Shown piece by piece: positions 47,652-61,371 of a stretch of 64,000 nt of DNA. The notes beneath the pieces are model-generated. The model searched no databases and was not told where the DNA came from. It was given only the letters and a program-made list of their open reading frames with translations. Numbering within the stretch: position 1 is the stretch's first letter; the number at the start of each line of letters is the position of its first letter. The translations under genes were made by a program, and so were the position numbers. This stretch comes from Caulochytrium protostelioides (lineage: Eukaryota > Chytridiomycota > Caulochytriomycetes > Caulochytriales > Caulochytriaceae): assembly GCA_003615045.1 (NCBI GenBank), contig ML014201.1, positions 1 through 64,000 of the forward strand, in the 5' to 3' direction.

Positions 47652-49217
47652 ATGCCGACCACCGCGGCGGGCCGCCGTCGCGCGGCTGATGTCGAGACCG
47701 CCGCCAGCACCGCGGCCCGCGCGCCAGTCGCTGCCGCGCTGTCGGCGGCGCCGGGCGAAGAAGACGCGCCGGCCGCGCTGCCGGACGCCCACGAGCACAC
47801 GGCCCTGCTCGCCTCCGAGCCCGGCCGGTCCGACGGCGCGACGCGCCGGCCGAGCGCGCTGGAGCACGGCGGTCTCTCCGCGCGAGCGGGCTCTGGAGCC
47901 CAGGCGGACACGGATGCCGGGGCTGATGCGCATGCTGGCACGGCGACGCCGCCGCTGGTTTTGACCGGCTGGGAGCTCGTCCGGCTCAACAGTTTCTGGT
48001 TCAGCTACCAGTTCTTTTTCTTCTTGGTCGCGATCGTGCTGACGCCGTCGCAGATCACCGCGATCCTCGGGGACGCCCACAAGGGCCAGGGTCTCGGCAC
48101 GCTCTCGGCTGTCTCGGGGCTGTTTAATCTGCTCATCGCCGTCGTGTTCGGCGCATGGAACGACCGCTTCGCCTCGCGGTATGGTCGCCGCATGCCGTTC
48201 ATCCTCGGCGGCTCGGTCGGCATGGTCCTCTTCCTCACGACGCTCTGGGACACCGACCCCTTCTGGTTCTACGTGCTCGGCTTTGTCGGCCTGACCGTCT
48301 CGACCGTCTTTGCCTCCGTCGCCTTCAACGGCCTCATTGCCGACGTCGCCTCGCCCGAGCAGAAAGGATTCATCTCGGCCGTCATGAGCGCCATGAATCT
48401 CACGGGATACCTCATGGCCGCGCTGCTCGGGACCGTCTCCCACACGCTGAGCACCGCCACGATGTACATGATCATGACGGCCGTGCTCGCCGTCGGGACC
48501 GCGCTCACGCTGACCGCGCTGCCGGCCCGCGTCGTGGCGCAGCGCGAGCGCATGGGCTACCAGGCCCGCGGGTGGTCCGTCGAGCCGATCGTTTGGAAAC
48601 CCTTCCTCGCGGGCCTCGTCGCATCGCTCGTCCACCACCGCGACTTCCGCCTCGTCTTCCTGAGCCGGTTCTTCTTCCAGATGGGCATTGCCACCGTCCA
48701 GGGCTTCCTGCAGTACTTTGTCAGCGACTGCCTCGTCACGGATCTCCCGCCGACGGTCGCGGTCTCGGTCGTGATGCTGCCGCTGCTGGTGCTGTCGCCG
48801 ATCAGTGCGGCGCTGGCGCCGCGCGATGCGCCGCGGCGCGTCGTGTATGCCGCAGCGGCCGTCATGGTCTGGGCCTGCCTCTGCCTCGCATCGCTGCGCT
48901 CGTTCCTCGCCGTGATGGCCGTCTGCGGCGTCTTCGGCATCGCGTACGGCCCGTTCATGAGCGTCGAATTCGCGATGGTCATCGCCGTCCTGCCCGACCC
49001 CAAGACCGCCGCGCGCGACATCAGTCTCTGGCACACGGCGCTCGTGCTGCCGCAAATCATGGCCTCGCCCATCGCCGGCATGCTGCGCGATGCGCTGCAG
49101 CCCGTCGGCAACGATCTCGGCGTCGTCTGCCTCGGCTACAAGGTCGTCTACGTCGTCTGCATCGGCTACCTGCTCCTCGGCGTCCTCGCCACGCGTCTGA
49201 TCCGCTCGATCGACTAA
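47652..49217 (+). CDS. Major facilitator superfamily transporter
   Basis: The 521-residue protein has a ~100-residue hydrophilic, Ala-rich cytosolic N-terminus and then about 12 membrane segments. TM1 is near FWFSYQFFFFLVAIVL. The MFS loop 2-3 motif appears as GAWNDRFASRYGRRMPFI, a good match to G-x-x-D-R-x-G-R-R. A central cytosolic loop is around aa 285-315. TM7-12 follow, ending with a short tail. The substrate is unknown; the layout resembles the sugar/GPH-like or peptide-type groups, but nothing diagnostic is visible. The frame opens at 47331, but hydrophilic and low-quality sequence precedes the ATG at 47652 (GAGGCCATGCC). Confidence 0.88.
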   Translation: MPTTAAGRRRAADVETAASTAARAPVAAALSAAPGEEDAPAALPDAHEHTALLASEPGRSDGATRRPSALEHGGLSARAGSGAQADTDAGADAHAGTATPPLVLTGWELVRLNSFWFSYQFFFFLVAIVLTPSQITAILGDAHKGQGLGTLSAVSGLFNLLIAVVFGAWNDRFASRYGRRMPFILGGSVGMVLFLTTLWDTDPFWFYVLGFVGLTVSTVFASVAFNGLIADVASPEQKGFISAVMSAMNLTGYLMAALLGTVSHTLSTATMYMIMTAVLAVGTALTLTALPARVVAQRERMGYQARGWSVEPIVWKPFLAGLVASLVHHRDFRLVFLSRFFFQMGIATVQGFLQYFVSDCLVTDLPPTVAVSVVMLPLLVLSPISAALAPRDAPRRVVYAAAAVMVWACLCLASLRSFLAVMAVCGVFGIAYGPFMSVEFAMVIAVLPDPKTAARDISLWHTALVLPQIMASPIAGMLRDALQPVGNDLGVVCLGYKVVYVVCIGYLLLGVLATRLIRSID

Positions 49218-49493
49218 CCCCACGCCGTGCGGCTCCACCACCCGCGGCCGCCACGTCGCCCCCTCGGCTGGGTGGGGTTGGGGAGCGGGTCACGGGTCAC
49301 GGGCCCATCCGCGGGGATCGCGTGAGATGCTTGAAGATCGACGTGTGGCGAAGCCCGCGCGTCTGGCGTTTCAGCCGCCGCCGCCGCCGTCGCCGTCGCC
49401 GCCGTCGCCCGCGCCAGCGCCGTCCGTACGGGCCTCTTACTTGCCTTTGCCTTTGCCTTTTCTCTTTTACTCGTTGAGGCCCGCCGTGGCGCT

Positions 49494-49530
<37 letters not shown>

Positions 49531-49876
49531 ATACCGGTGCTCCGATGCCCCCGATGCCCCCGATGCCGATGCCCCTATTGTCTCTTATCACCCACCTGAC
49601 CGCGCGGTGGCGGAGCCCAGGCCGTCGGGCTCACGCGCCACGCGGCAGCCGCCGCCGCGACCGTCACAGCGGCAGCGTATGACGGCGACGGCAACGAGCT
49701 TCAGGTCAAGGGACTCGATGGCAGGACCGTCGCCTCACACAACGGCGTCACTGGAGGCATCGGCCCTGAACGAAAGGCGCGCCCGTCGCCAGAGACGCCG
49801 CGGGGCACGGATGCGGCCTGCTGGAGAAGACGGCGCGTAGCGACCCACGGCACCGACGCTGCCTCCGCCTGCTGCG
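49218..49876. other. Intergenic with GCC-type low complexity
   Basis: It contains a (GCC)n run at about 49492-49530 and a TTGCCTTTGCC short repeat at about 49440-49462. No gene is seen. Confidence 0.5.
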
Positions 49877-52068
49877 ATGGTCCCGTCTGCGTGGCTGCCG
49901 CGCATTGCTGCTCTCGCCCGTCCCTCGCGTATCACCTCCCTCGCCGCGACGTCGCACCCGCCTCGCGCTTCTCGCCGTATGCACCCCTCCGACCCGCGAC
50001 TCACGCGCAGCATGGCCGATCCCGCCGTGGCCGCCGCCGCCGCCGCGGCTGCCCTCCCGGCGAGCGCCAGTACCACCACACCACCGCCCGCGCAGCGGCC
50101 CTCGCTGGCCCACGCTGCAACCGACGGCGCCGTGAAACACTACGCCGCCACGACCGCCGCCAGCACCCCCGCGAGCGCCACCCTGGCGCCCGCGGCCGCC
50201 CCGGCCTCGTGCCAGACGTCCGAGCAGGACGCCGACGGACGGCCGTGCCTCTCGCCGCGGCGCATGAGCTTCCGCTCGATCACCGACGCCGATCGCTTCC
50301 CCGCCGTGACCCCCGCCGGCGGCGTGGTGTCGGCCCGCCGCGCGCACGACGCGTCGCGGCTCGGCGCGCGCGCGTACGCGGCGGTGTCCGCGGCGGTGCC
50401 GCCGCCCGCGGGCGCCACCAGGACGGCGCCGGCGCCGGCGCCCGCGCCGTCCTCGTGGCTGCCGAACGGCCAGCCACTGACGCCGTCCCTGTCGGCCACG
50501 TCGTCGCCGGGCCCGCGCGCGTCGCCGAGCATGCTCGCCACGACGCGCGCCGACGGCACCTCCGAGATGGAGGAGGAAGTCCGCCTCGGCCAGATTATTC
50601 TGAAAGATGTGGCGCGGACCGGGATCCCGGTGGCCTATCGCCATCTCTTCAAGACGTAAGTTTCTGTGTTCTGTGGGGGACGCCTGAGGTCGCGTCCTCG
50701 TGATCGTGATCGGCAGGCGGCGCCAAGCGCCATCCCCCATGGCCGAATGCGTGCATACATGTGATGCAGACGAACCGCTCACCCGGCATCTGTGGTTCTC
50801 TCGTTCCCGCTGAAACGGCGCTGCCCCTCGTTAGCGCGGATACGAAGCGCATGACCCTCGATGTCGTCACGCTGCTCGCCGAGCTCTTCCCGGCCGAATG
50901 GGGCGCCGTCGAGCCGTCTCGCGTCGCTCTGCGCCGGCTGAGCGGTGCCCTGACCAACGCCGTGTACGATGTCGAGGCCGCCCCCGACGTCGACGGCCAG
51001 CGCGGCCCGCGACTGCTGCTGCGCCTGTACGGCTTCGGCTCGGACGACTTCATCAACCGCGCCAACGAAATGTCGTGGCTGGCGGCGCTGGCGGCGCACG
51101 GCTATGGCCCGCGGCTGCTCGGCGCGTTCATGAACGGGCGCTGCGAGCAGTTCCTCGCGTCGCGGACGATGCGCAAGGACGACCTGGTCCGCCCCGACCT
51201 GATGGCCGCCGTCGCCCGCAACTTCTGCCAGCTGCATGCCGTGCAGTCACGCTCGCTCGAAAAGCCGACCGCCAGCGAAATGTGGGGCCAGATGCGTAGC
51301 TGGACCGAGGTCACGGTCGAGGCGTGGCGCCACGTGATTCCGACGCGCAACCCGCAGGCGTATGACCAGCTCGTGCAGGCGCAGCTGCCGTGGGACCAGC
51401 TCGAAGCGGAGTCCGAGTTTCTGCAAGCCGCCCTTGAGGGCATTTCGGACTGTCTGGTCTTTTGCCACAACGATCTGCAGTATGGCAATATCATCCAGCT
51501 GCTCGTCGGCCACGACGCCGACGGCTCGCCCCAGTATGGCGACGTGATTCTCGTCGACTATGAATATGCCGGCATCAACTACGCGCCGTACGATATCGCC
51601 AACCACTTCTGCGAGTTCGCCGCCGACTACCACTCCGACACGCCCTACCGGATGGACTACTCCCGATACCCCACGCTGGCGCAGCAGTCGTTCTTTATCC
51701 GCACGTACCTCGAAGCCCAGGACGCGCTGCGCGCCACGATCGAGGCGGGCGGCGACGCGGACGCCGCGAGCCGGTTCCCGATGGCCATGCCGGCCGACTG
51801 GCCCATGGACCGCCGTGTCGCCGTCTTCCAGCGCCAGGTCGACCGCCTCACCCTCGCGTCCCACTTCATGTGGGTCCTCTGGGGCCTCATGAAGTCGCGC
51901 GAAGCTGACGAGACCTTTTCGTATCCGGGCTACACGATCGAGCGGTACCGCGAGTACCAGCGCAAGAAAGCGGAGCTGTATGGTCCGAACGCGACAGCCG
52001 CTTCCGTGAAAGCGACGCTTGCGGAGGCCGGCGCCACGCCGGCGTCGGCGGCCGCGGCGGGGCTCTGA
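49877..52068 (+). CDS. Choline/ethanolamine kinase with long N-terminal extension, two exons
   Basis: Exon 1 is 49877-50655 and exon 2 is 50835-52068. The donor is GTAAGT and the acceptor CCCCTCGTTAG; the split Thr codon is in phase. The 670-residue product phosphorylates choline and/or ethanolamine, the first step of the Kennedy pathway. The kinase part (~aa 250-640) shows RRLSGALTNAVYDVE (ATP site), the Brenner motif FCHNDLQYGNII (catalytic Asp) and the choline-kinase motif ILVDYEYAGINYAPYDIAN. Exon 1 encodes a ~230-residue Ala/Ser/Pro-rich disordered extension, followed by ILKDVARTGIPVAYRHLF, which leads directly into the kinase across the intron. ATGs at 49979 and 50012 are alternative starts. 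The choice between choline and ethanolamine cannot be read from sequence. Confidence 0.9.
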
Positions 52069-52271
52069 AGCCTGGCTCGTGCGCATCTCGTGTGTGCGAC
52101 GTGACAGCGGCGCGGTCCTTGTTCTTTTTCTTGTGTTTGTTTTTTTACTTACTTACTTACTCCTTGTTTGAATAGTCGTGAATCCTCCCTGAAGATGTCT
52201 TTACACCAACCCCCTTTCAAGCAACCGTGTGCGATATCGTTGTTATGCAAAAAGCGAGGGGCGGAACGAAT

Positions 52272-52277
<6 letters not shown>

Positions 52278-52336
<59 letters not shown>
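52278..52336. repeat. (GA)n microsatellite, ~29 units
   Basis: A pure GA run immediately downstream of the uL16m stop, between two convergent 3' ends. Confidence 0.97.
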
Positions 52337-52339
<3 letters not shown>

Positions 52340-52345
52340 GGATGG

Positions 52346-53137
52346 TTAAGCCGTCACGGCCGGCGGGGGAGCCGATGTCGTCGTCGTCGTCGTCGTCGTG
52401 GCCGTCATGGCCGCCATGGACGCGGGCGAGGGCACGGCGCCTACCGCGTCATACTCGAGCTGGTGGAGGCGCTGGCGGATGAAGTGTGGCAAGCACCGCG
52501 GCGCATGGGTGTTGAAGGGCGCATCCGGCGCCTTGGCAACGATCTGGACCTTGATGCCCAGGTTGGCGCCAGCGACCGTGAGCGCTTGCTCGGCAATCTC
52601 CTTGCGAACGCCGCGGACCTCGAAGAGCATGTGTCCCGGGGCGACCCACTGGGCGAAGTGGTCCACGTTGCCCTTGCCCTTGCCCATCCGCGTCTCGGCC
52701 GCCTTCTTGGTCACGGGACGGTGCGGGAAGATGCGCAGAAAGAACTTGGACCCGCGGTGCGGCTTGAGGACCCGTCGCGCCGCGGTGCGAGCCACGTCGA
52801 TCTGCTTGTCCGTCAGACGGCGGCCTTCCTTGGCCTTCAGGCCATACTCGCCGTAGCACGGCTGCGAGCCGCGCAGCGTCCCGCCGGAGCGGGAGGGCCA
52901 GAAGCCGCAGGGCACTTTCGCGTGGCGCAGGCGCTTCGGACGGAAGTTCGCGACGGCGGTGCGCACGGCGGTTGTACGCGACGGCAGCGGCTGGAACGGC
53001 TGCAGCACGCGCGGGAGCAGCAGCAGCGACGCCGGCGCGGCCGCGTTGGCGCCGGCGGCCGCGGGACGCCACGCCGACAGCACGGGGCCGCGCAGCGCCG
53101 CGGCGCGGCCGAACGCCGACAGGGCAGCGCCGAACAT
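52346..53137 (-). CDS. Mitochondrial ribosomal protein uL16m
   Basis: The 263-residue large-subunit mitoribosomal protein lies near the peptidyl-transferase centre and tRNA sites. An Arg/Ala-rich presequence (~aa 1-60) fits mitochondrial import. The uL16 core follows: FRPKRLRHAKVPCGFW, KEGRRLTDKQIDVARTAARR, FLRIFPHRPVTKKAAETRMG and KGNVDHFAQWVAPGHMLFEV. The C-terminus carries a Thr run of unknown role. The frame continues upstream through a CTG/Cys-like repeat tract, but the ATG at 53137 begins the presequence. Confidence 0.93.
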   Translation of the reverse strand: MFGAALSAFGRAAALRGPVLSAWRPAAAGANAAAPASLLLLPRVLQPFQPLPSRTTAVRTAVANFRPKRLRHAKVPCGFWPSRSGGTLRGSQPCYGEYGLKAKEGRRLTDKQIDVARTAARRVLKPHRGSKFFLRIFPHRPVTKKAAETRMGKGKGNVDHFAQWVAPGHMLFEVRGVRKEIAEQALTVAGANLGIKVQIVAKAPDAPFNTHAPRCLPHFIRQRLHQLEYDAVGAVPSPASMAAMTATTTTTTTTSAPPPAVTA

Positions 53138-53209
53138 CCTCTCCAGCGTTGACGCGAGGGCAGGTCTGCCGAATATACGGCGCGCAGGCAGGTCGGGTGA
53201 GAGGAGCGT

Positions 53210-53266
<57 letters not shown>

Positions 53267-53893
53267 TCGGTCTTCGCGCCGCGGGCAGGCGCGGGAGACC
53301 AAGCAAGCAAGAGGGCCGACGCGGTGCGGGTCCGAGCCAAGGTAAAGCAGACCGGGTCCGGTATTGCAGGGGACAACGCAGCTGCCGGAGAGAACACGAG
53401 ACGACCGGCCACGTGGTCTCGACGCGGGTGACACGGTGACTGGCGTCGAGTGCCGTTGGCGCGCGGGAAGCCCGCGAGACGCCTGAGACGTCTGCAACAT
53501 TGGCGCCTGAAAAATAAACAAAGGAACGCCCGCTCCTGTCGCTCCGCATGCACCCTCCGTCCCCGGGAGGCTCGCGCCGCCAAGTGGCGCAGCCGCGCGG
53601 CTCGTGCCCCGGTCGGCCCCATCCCACCCCCGCCGGCGCTGACACCGAGGCCTGTCGCCATGGGCGGGCGAACGGACCAACGGCAGCACGCGTTCCTATA
53701 GACGGGTTAATTTACAAGAGAGGAGGCAAAGGGCACACGGCGCTTCCGTCGGCGGAAGCGCACGGTGACCTCATCATACACGAGGCCTGTTGCCCGACGG
53801 CGGTTTCGCAGTCGGTCCAGCCGTCAGCCGCGGATGAGACGGCGAGGGAGGGCCATCCGAGGAGACGCGGTGCCGTGTGCAGCGTGCAGCGCG
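53138..53893. other. uL16m upstream region and complex I subunit 3' side
   Basis: It contains the (CAG)n microsatellite and otherwise no supported gene. Confidence 0.5.
53210..53264. repeat. (CAG)18 microsatellite in the uL16m leader
   Basis: An uninterrupted CAG run (CTG on the transcribed-sense minus strand) 73 bases upstream of the uL16m start, so probably within the 5' UTR or core promoter. Confidence 0.97.
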
Positions 53894-54532
53894 TTAGATG
53901 ATGTGGCGGTCCCAGGGCTTCTCGCGGCGGACCTGGTCGCCCTGGCGGGCGCCGAGGAAGCTGTAGCGGTCGGCGTCCTTGGCGTAGATGTAGCCGATGG
54001 TGAGCGGGATCGCCACGGCGAACAGGAGCGAGTAGCGGACGGTGCGCGGCGTGAAGCGGAAGAAGTGCTCCGTGTTGTCGCGCATGTGCGACCATTTCTC
54101 GATCGCCGGATCAATCTAGAGGAGGCGTGCGGACCGACGCATGCCGCAGACGCGACACAGCAAGCGTATCCACGTACCCAGCATGCGAATCCAGCACGCG
54201 CACCCATGGGATGGCCGCGTCACCCACAGCGACAGCATCGGAGGAACAGAGCAAAGGAAGCAGGCGGTGAGTTTGAAGGTCCCAATGCATGGGCCGTCTG
54301 TCCGGGGATCGGCCACGCGCGGGGAGAGCACATCAGCTCAGCGGTTCCTCGCGAAGGCCAGCGGCCCGCCGGGACGTGAGGCGCCGTCGTCGACGCCGCC
54401 TCGCCAGTGCGGCGTATCGCATCGGTGCATCGGCTGCATCGCTTGGCCACATGCCGCTTGCGTGGTGGAAGTGGGGACGCGGTCCAACGTTACCAGGAGC
54501 GGCGGGTACTTGCCGTGGCCATGACCGCCCAT
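53894..54532 (-). CDS. Complex I accessory subunit, NDUFB4/B15-like, two exons
   Basis: Exon 1 is 54532-54494 (MGGHGHGKYPPLL) and exon 2 is 54115-53894, starting IDPAIEKWSHMRDN after a CCTCTAG acceptor. The donor is GTAACG and the 378-base intron is phase 0. The 86-residue product has one membrane segment (YSLLFAVAIPLTIGYIYAK, ~aa 40-58). FRFTPRT lies before it and LGARQGD after it. This matches the small fungal B15/NDUFB4-type subunit, which is described as PAIQRW...FRWTPRT in Neurospora. It would sit in the membrane arm of mitochondrial NADH dehydrogenase. Exon 2 is solid; exon 1 rests on phase and the His/Gly-rich start. Confidence 0.78.
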
Positions 54533-55475
54533 CGTGGGAGACCTCGCGTTGGCGGTGCGTGTATCGTGCAGGGAGTCGGGAGGGGGCGACGAGGCAGGGA
54601 GAGCGCGGCGCGAGGCAGGAGGCGTGGCAAGAGCGAGCGATGTCGACGACTCGGCGACGGCATCCAGTCTCCGGGTCGGACGCTGCCGGAGTCAGGAAAG
54701 CGTGCTCGGGCTATAGCGGTCGCGGTCACGGTCGCGGTCGCTTAACGAAGCGCCGTGGGCCCACAGCGCCACCGGTATGGCGCACGTGGTGATCCCCGAC
54801 ACTCCGGCCATATGCGCGATGGGGTTGGCGACCGCCTCGCCGAGCATGGCCGAGCATGGCACGCGGCGCCACGGCCGGGCGGGCGTCCCCCCAGGCCGAG
54901 GCCATCCCAGCCGCCGCCGCCGCCGCTGCCGCCGCCGCCGCTGCCGCCGCCCCGTCGCGGTCAGGAAAGGGAGAGACGGGCGGCTGCCGAAGGCGTAGCC
55001 GCAGGCGGGTCTGGCACGGGTCTGGCAAGCGCACGCAGCACCGGCCAACCATGGCTCCGCTTCGCTTCGGCGGCGGCCACGTCAGGTTCGAAGGGTCGCG
55101 TGCTGCAAACGCCACGCATGGACGCGCGACATCGGCCGCCCATTAGCCTCGGGAAGTCTCGTCCTGCTCGCTTCTTTAGCCGGCGCATTGCAGGGCGACG
55201 CGGTCCTTGTCGCGCCGTTCACGCTTGGCGGGACCCACCCATCCGCCGGGCGGACGCCAGCCGGGTCGAGCTCCTCGCACGCCCATCACACTCACCCGGA
55301 TCATCTCCGCCGCCCTGCCGCGCGTCGTTGGTGTCGATGAAACTCCGCTCGCCGTGACGAAACCTCGCGACGTCTTCCCTCCTTTGCCCGGCAACCTTCT
55401 TTCACGGCCACGGCGGCTGCGAGAGCGACCGCGGATTCCCTTGGCTCGACGCGTGATCCGGCAAACACCGCCACG
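54533..55475. other. Divergent intergenic region, no supported gene
   Basis: GCC/CGG low complexity around 54905-54955 and CGGTCACGGTCGCGGTCGC repeats near 54715-54740. The CBP20 promoter should lie at its right end. Confidence 0.5.
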
Positions 55476-56210
55476 ATGGCTCAGATCGAGGCCGTCGTCC
55501 GGCCGGCGGCCGTCGTCGTGCCGTCGCTGGGGGTGCCCTCCAACTACAAGGACCGCTCCTTCCGCGGCTCGGATGCCGAGTGGCTGCAGGCCCTCAACAC
55601 CTCGACGACCCTGTACATCGGCAACCTGAGCTTCTACACGTCGGAAGAGCAGATTCTCGAGCTGTTCAGCACGATTGGCGAAGTCAAGCGCATCATCATG
55701 GGCCTCGACCGCTTCAACAAGTCGCCGTGCGGCTTCTGCTTCGTCGAGTACCACGACCACGACGACGCCCTCGCGGCGGTGATCCACCTCAACGGCACCA
55801 AGCTCGATGAGCGCGGGATCCGCGTCGACCTCGATCCGGGCTACCAGCAAGACCGCCACCTCGGCCGCGGCAAGGGCGGCGGCCAGGTCCGCGACTACTT
55901 CCGCGCCGACTTTGACGCCGGCCGCGGCGGCTGGGGCGCGCTCGAGAAGCAGCGCCAGGGCCAGGTCTATGACGACGTCCGCACCGTGCCGCAGGGCGCC
56001 AGCAGCGGCGCGGGCATGGGCGGCTATGGCGGGTCCTCCTACGAGGACACCGATCCGACCCGCGGGCCTCCGCCGACGCGTGCCGCCGCCGCGCCGCGCA
56101 CGCGCACCCGCCGCCGCGAAGACTCCGACGACGAGGAAGCCCCGCCGGCGGCCGAGGATCACGACGATGCGCCGCGCTCCAAGCGGTCACGTCGCGACGA
56201 CGACGCGTAA
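55476..56210 (+). CDS. Nuclear cap-binding protein subunit 2 (CBP20)
   Basis: This 244-residue small subunit of the nuclear cap-binding complex binds the m7G cap with CBP80. The single RRM (aa ~43-120) has RNP2 LYIGNLSFY and RNP1 CGFCFVEY. The N-terminal region contains the cap-stacking Tyr in SNYKDRSFRG, and the C-terminal signature IRVDLDPGYQQDRHLGRGKG-x-x-G-Q-V-R-D is complete. After ~aa 150 the tail is Arg/Gly/Asp-rich, ending with a bipartite basic stretch (SKRSRRDDDA) that could be a nuclear signal. It is longer than human CBP20 (156) because of this tail. ATG context is CACGATGG. Confidence 0.95.
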   Translation: MAQIEAVVRPAAVVVPSLGVPSNYKDRSFRGSDAEWLQALNTSTTLYIGNLSFYTSEEQILELFSTIGEVKRIIMGLDRFNKSPCGFCFVEYHDHDDALAAVIHLNGTKLDERGIRVDLDPGYQQDRHLGRGKGGGQVRDYFRADFDAGRGGWGALEKQRQGQVYDDVRTVPQGASSGAGMGGYGGSSYEDTDPTRGPPPTRAAAAPRTRTRRREDSDDEEAPPAAEDHDDAPRSKRSRRDDDA

Positions 56211-58938
<2,728 letters not shown>

Positions 58939-60078
58939 TCCGCGAAGCCGCGCGAAGCATGCCCGCTCCTCGTCTCCTCGAGAAGACGGATACCCGCGGT
59001 CGATGATGCGTTGGTGACACCGTGACATGACATTATTTATTGATGGATCTTTATTCTATGATGGGTGCTGTTTGCTGTTTCTTGGGGTTCGGTGGTCCAT
59101 GTCCAAGCCCGCTCGGGCGCTGGCCCTAGCCCAGCGGTCGGCGGTGGAACCGGACACCCCCATGTCGCCGGGCCACGCCGAGGCCCCGGGCCAAGCGCCA
59201 CACGGCGAAGGCATCGACCGCTGGCCAGCATGCTCTGGCGACCCCCCGGGCCCATAAGATCGGGTTTGCCGATCGACGGCGGACCCACGGCGCGAGACGG
59301 CGAGGAAAGCGCGGTCCGGTCGGACGGCGGAGCGCGCCGGCATGGCTGTCAAGGGTCGTGAGCGAGACGCGGCGCCGCAAGACCATCTCTCCATCCGTGC
59401 TGCTGCGGTTCCCGTGGGTCGGAGAAACCCGCTTCTCCCATCGCGCTGCGTCGGGCACCGAGGGATGGCGATTGCGGTAGCCGCCTCTGTACCACCGCGC
59501 CGCATCGACGCGCCTCTGCTGATACAACGGCCATCCGGCTGTTGCTGCTGTTCGCATAGAGAATCGACGCGCCACGTGGCACCGATCTGGACCGCCGTCT
59601 CGGCGCGCAGAGCGGAGTGAGACATCCGGCAGGCTCGGGTCCGCGGACTGGCCCCCACCGAATCCGAAGCGACGCGACCTCGCCATCGATGGCCCCTTCG
59701 ACATGAATTGGTGGCCCTCTGCCCTTCTCTGATCATTCCGTCCCCCTGCACCAGCGATGTCGATCCCACGATCTTGACCGAGCGACCCCCCTTTTCTGCA
59801 CACCGCCCCGTCATCTCGACTCGCAGGGAACTGCAACCAGGCCACCCAGTCCACCGTGCGCGCGACTTAGCCGCCGGTCCGCGGACGCGACCTCGTCGAC
59901 TCGCCCCCCTTGCTGTGGTTGCGGCCATTGCTCCGGCGCGGGCGCATCGCACCTGGCGACCCTGCCCTGCTGGCCCGTAGCGGCCACGTGCTCACGCTCC
60001 CGTCACCCAGGGGTGATCCCTTCGCCAGGACCACGCGGCGGTCTCGCAGCGAGGGCGCTCCCGCCAAGCCGTGCCGTC
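58939..60078. other. Intergenic, no supported gene
   Basis: 1.1 kb between the MYST stop and the STIMATE start, both on the plus strand. Overlapping frames are shadows. A pyrimidine-rich block near 59715-59820 may belong to the STIMATE leader. Confidence 0.5.
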
Positions 60079-61371
60079 ATGGCGCTGGGCCTGGTGCCGC
60101 GGGCGGCGGAAGCGCCGTCCAGCGAGGGCGACCTCGCCGACCTCCACTGCGAGCTGATGGACGGCTTTGCCGTCGCCGTTCAGCTGACGCTCGCCACCGT
60201 CGCGTTCGGCAGTCTCGGCGTCAAGCGGTACCGCGAGCGGCCACAGCGGCCGCTCAAAATCTGGTAAGTCTTCCATGGGTCGCCCCCGCGTTGCTCGCGC
60301 GCCGTACCGCGTCCCTCGATGCCGTGACCCGTACCGATCCGATGCATCGATGGTGCCCAATCGGCTGACTCACGCTCTGATTGATTGGGTGGTCTCCGGT
60401 GGCGGAGGTCTCCCGCTGCTTGGTGTCGTCGCATGCTTGTGCTCGGCGGGGGTGCCAGGCTCTTCGATACGAGCAAGCAAGCCATCGCCGCGTCCATGGT
60501 CCACGTGGTCAACGTGACCCTGTCCTATCTTTCGGGCGCCGGGCTGGACGATGCGGCGGCTGGCGCCAACCCGTGCGTATGGTACTTTCTCAACATCCTG
60601 CTCGACACGACCGTCGGCGTCGGCATCCTCTATCTGTTTCTGCGGCTGCTGGCCCGCCTTGCGCACCGCCTCGCAATCGCGGACGTCGAGCCGGGCTACT
60701 ATGGCATGCCGCCGCGCGTCGACGCGTGGCTGAAGCAGCTGGCTATGTTCGCCCTCGCGTGGCTCGGCGTCAAGATCGCGGTCGTGGCGGTGCTGTCGCT
60801 GTTCCCCGGCATCTTTGTGCCCATGGCCGCGTGGTTGTTGTGGCCCTTCTCCCACGGCGGGCCGCGGCTGCAGGTTGTGTTCGTGATGCTGCTGTTCCCG
60901 CTCGTAATGAACATCTGCCAGGCCTGGCTGATCGATACCCTCATCAAGGACCGCCAGTATGGCCACCAGCCTCTCGGCTCGGCCCACCGCCACGCGTATG
61001 CCTCGCCGCGGGACGCCGAGGCCGGCGTCGGCGGCCGCGGCAGCGGGCCGTCAACCGTCAATCTCTTCCCGATGACATCGCTCTACAGCGAGGGCCGACG
61101 ACACGGCGGCGCGATGGGCGCACGCAAGAGCACCACCAGCCGGTCGTCCTTGCATCGGGAACCCCACAGCGGCGACGACGATGACGACGACGAGTATGAG
61201 CTGGACGGGCTGCCGTCCGTTCGCGATGGCCTCGACCCCGACGACGGGAGCGACGCGCATCTCGAGCACGAGGAAGAGCTCGATCTGGACGACCCCATCT
61301 TCCAGGACCTTGGGCTTGGGATGCTCAAGCCGCGGCCTAAGTCGCCGCTGAGCCGAGCGCACGATCCGTAA
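60079..61371 (+). CDS. STIMATE/TMEM110-family membrane protein, two exons
   Basis: Exons are 60079-60263 and 60459-61371. The donor is GTAAGT and the acceptor GTGCCAG; a split Trp codon is restored in phase. The join produces the family core RPLKIWLFDTSKQAIAASMVH, continuing to the PCVWYFLNILLDTTVGVGIL signature. The 365-residue protein has about five membrane segments (aa ~30-50, ~72-92, ~105-130, ~155-180, ~190-215). An acidic, disordered cytosolic tail includes a DDDDDDE run. In animals STIMATE is an ER protein that promotes STIM1-Orai calcium entry at ER-plasma membrane junctions; fungal members are described as vacuolar or ER membrane proteins. The calcium role here is inference. Confidence 0.9.

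Noticed and set aside
52346-53689. Upstream in-frame extension of uL16m through a Cys (TGC) run
   Set aside because: The Cys run is the CAG microsatellite read in the other sense; the ATG at 53137 gives a normal mitochondrial presequence.
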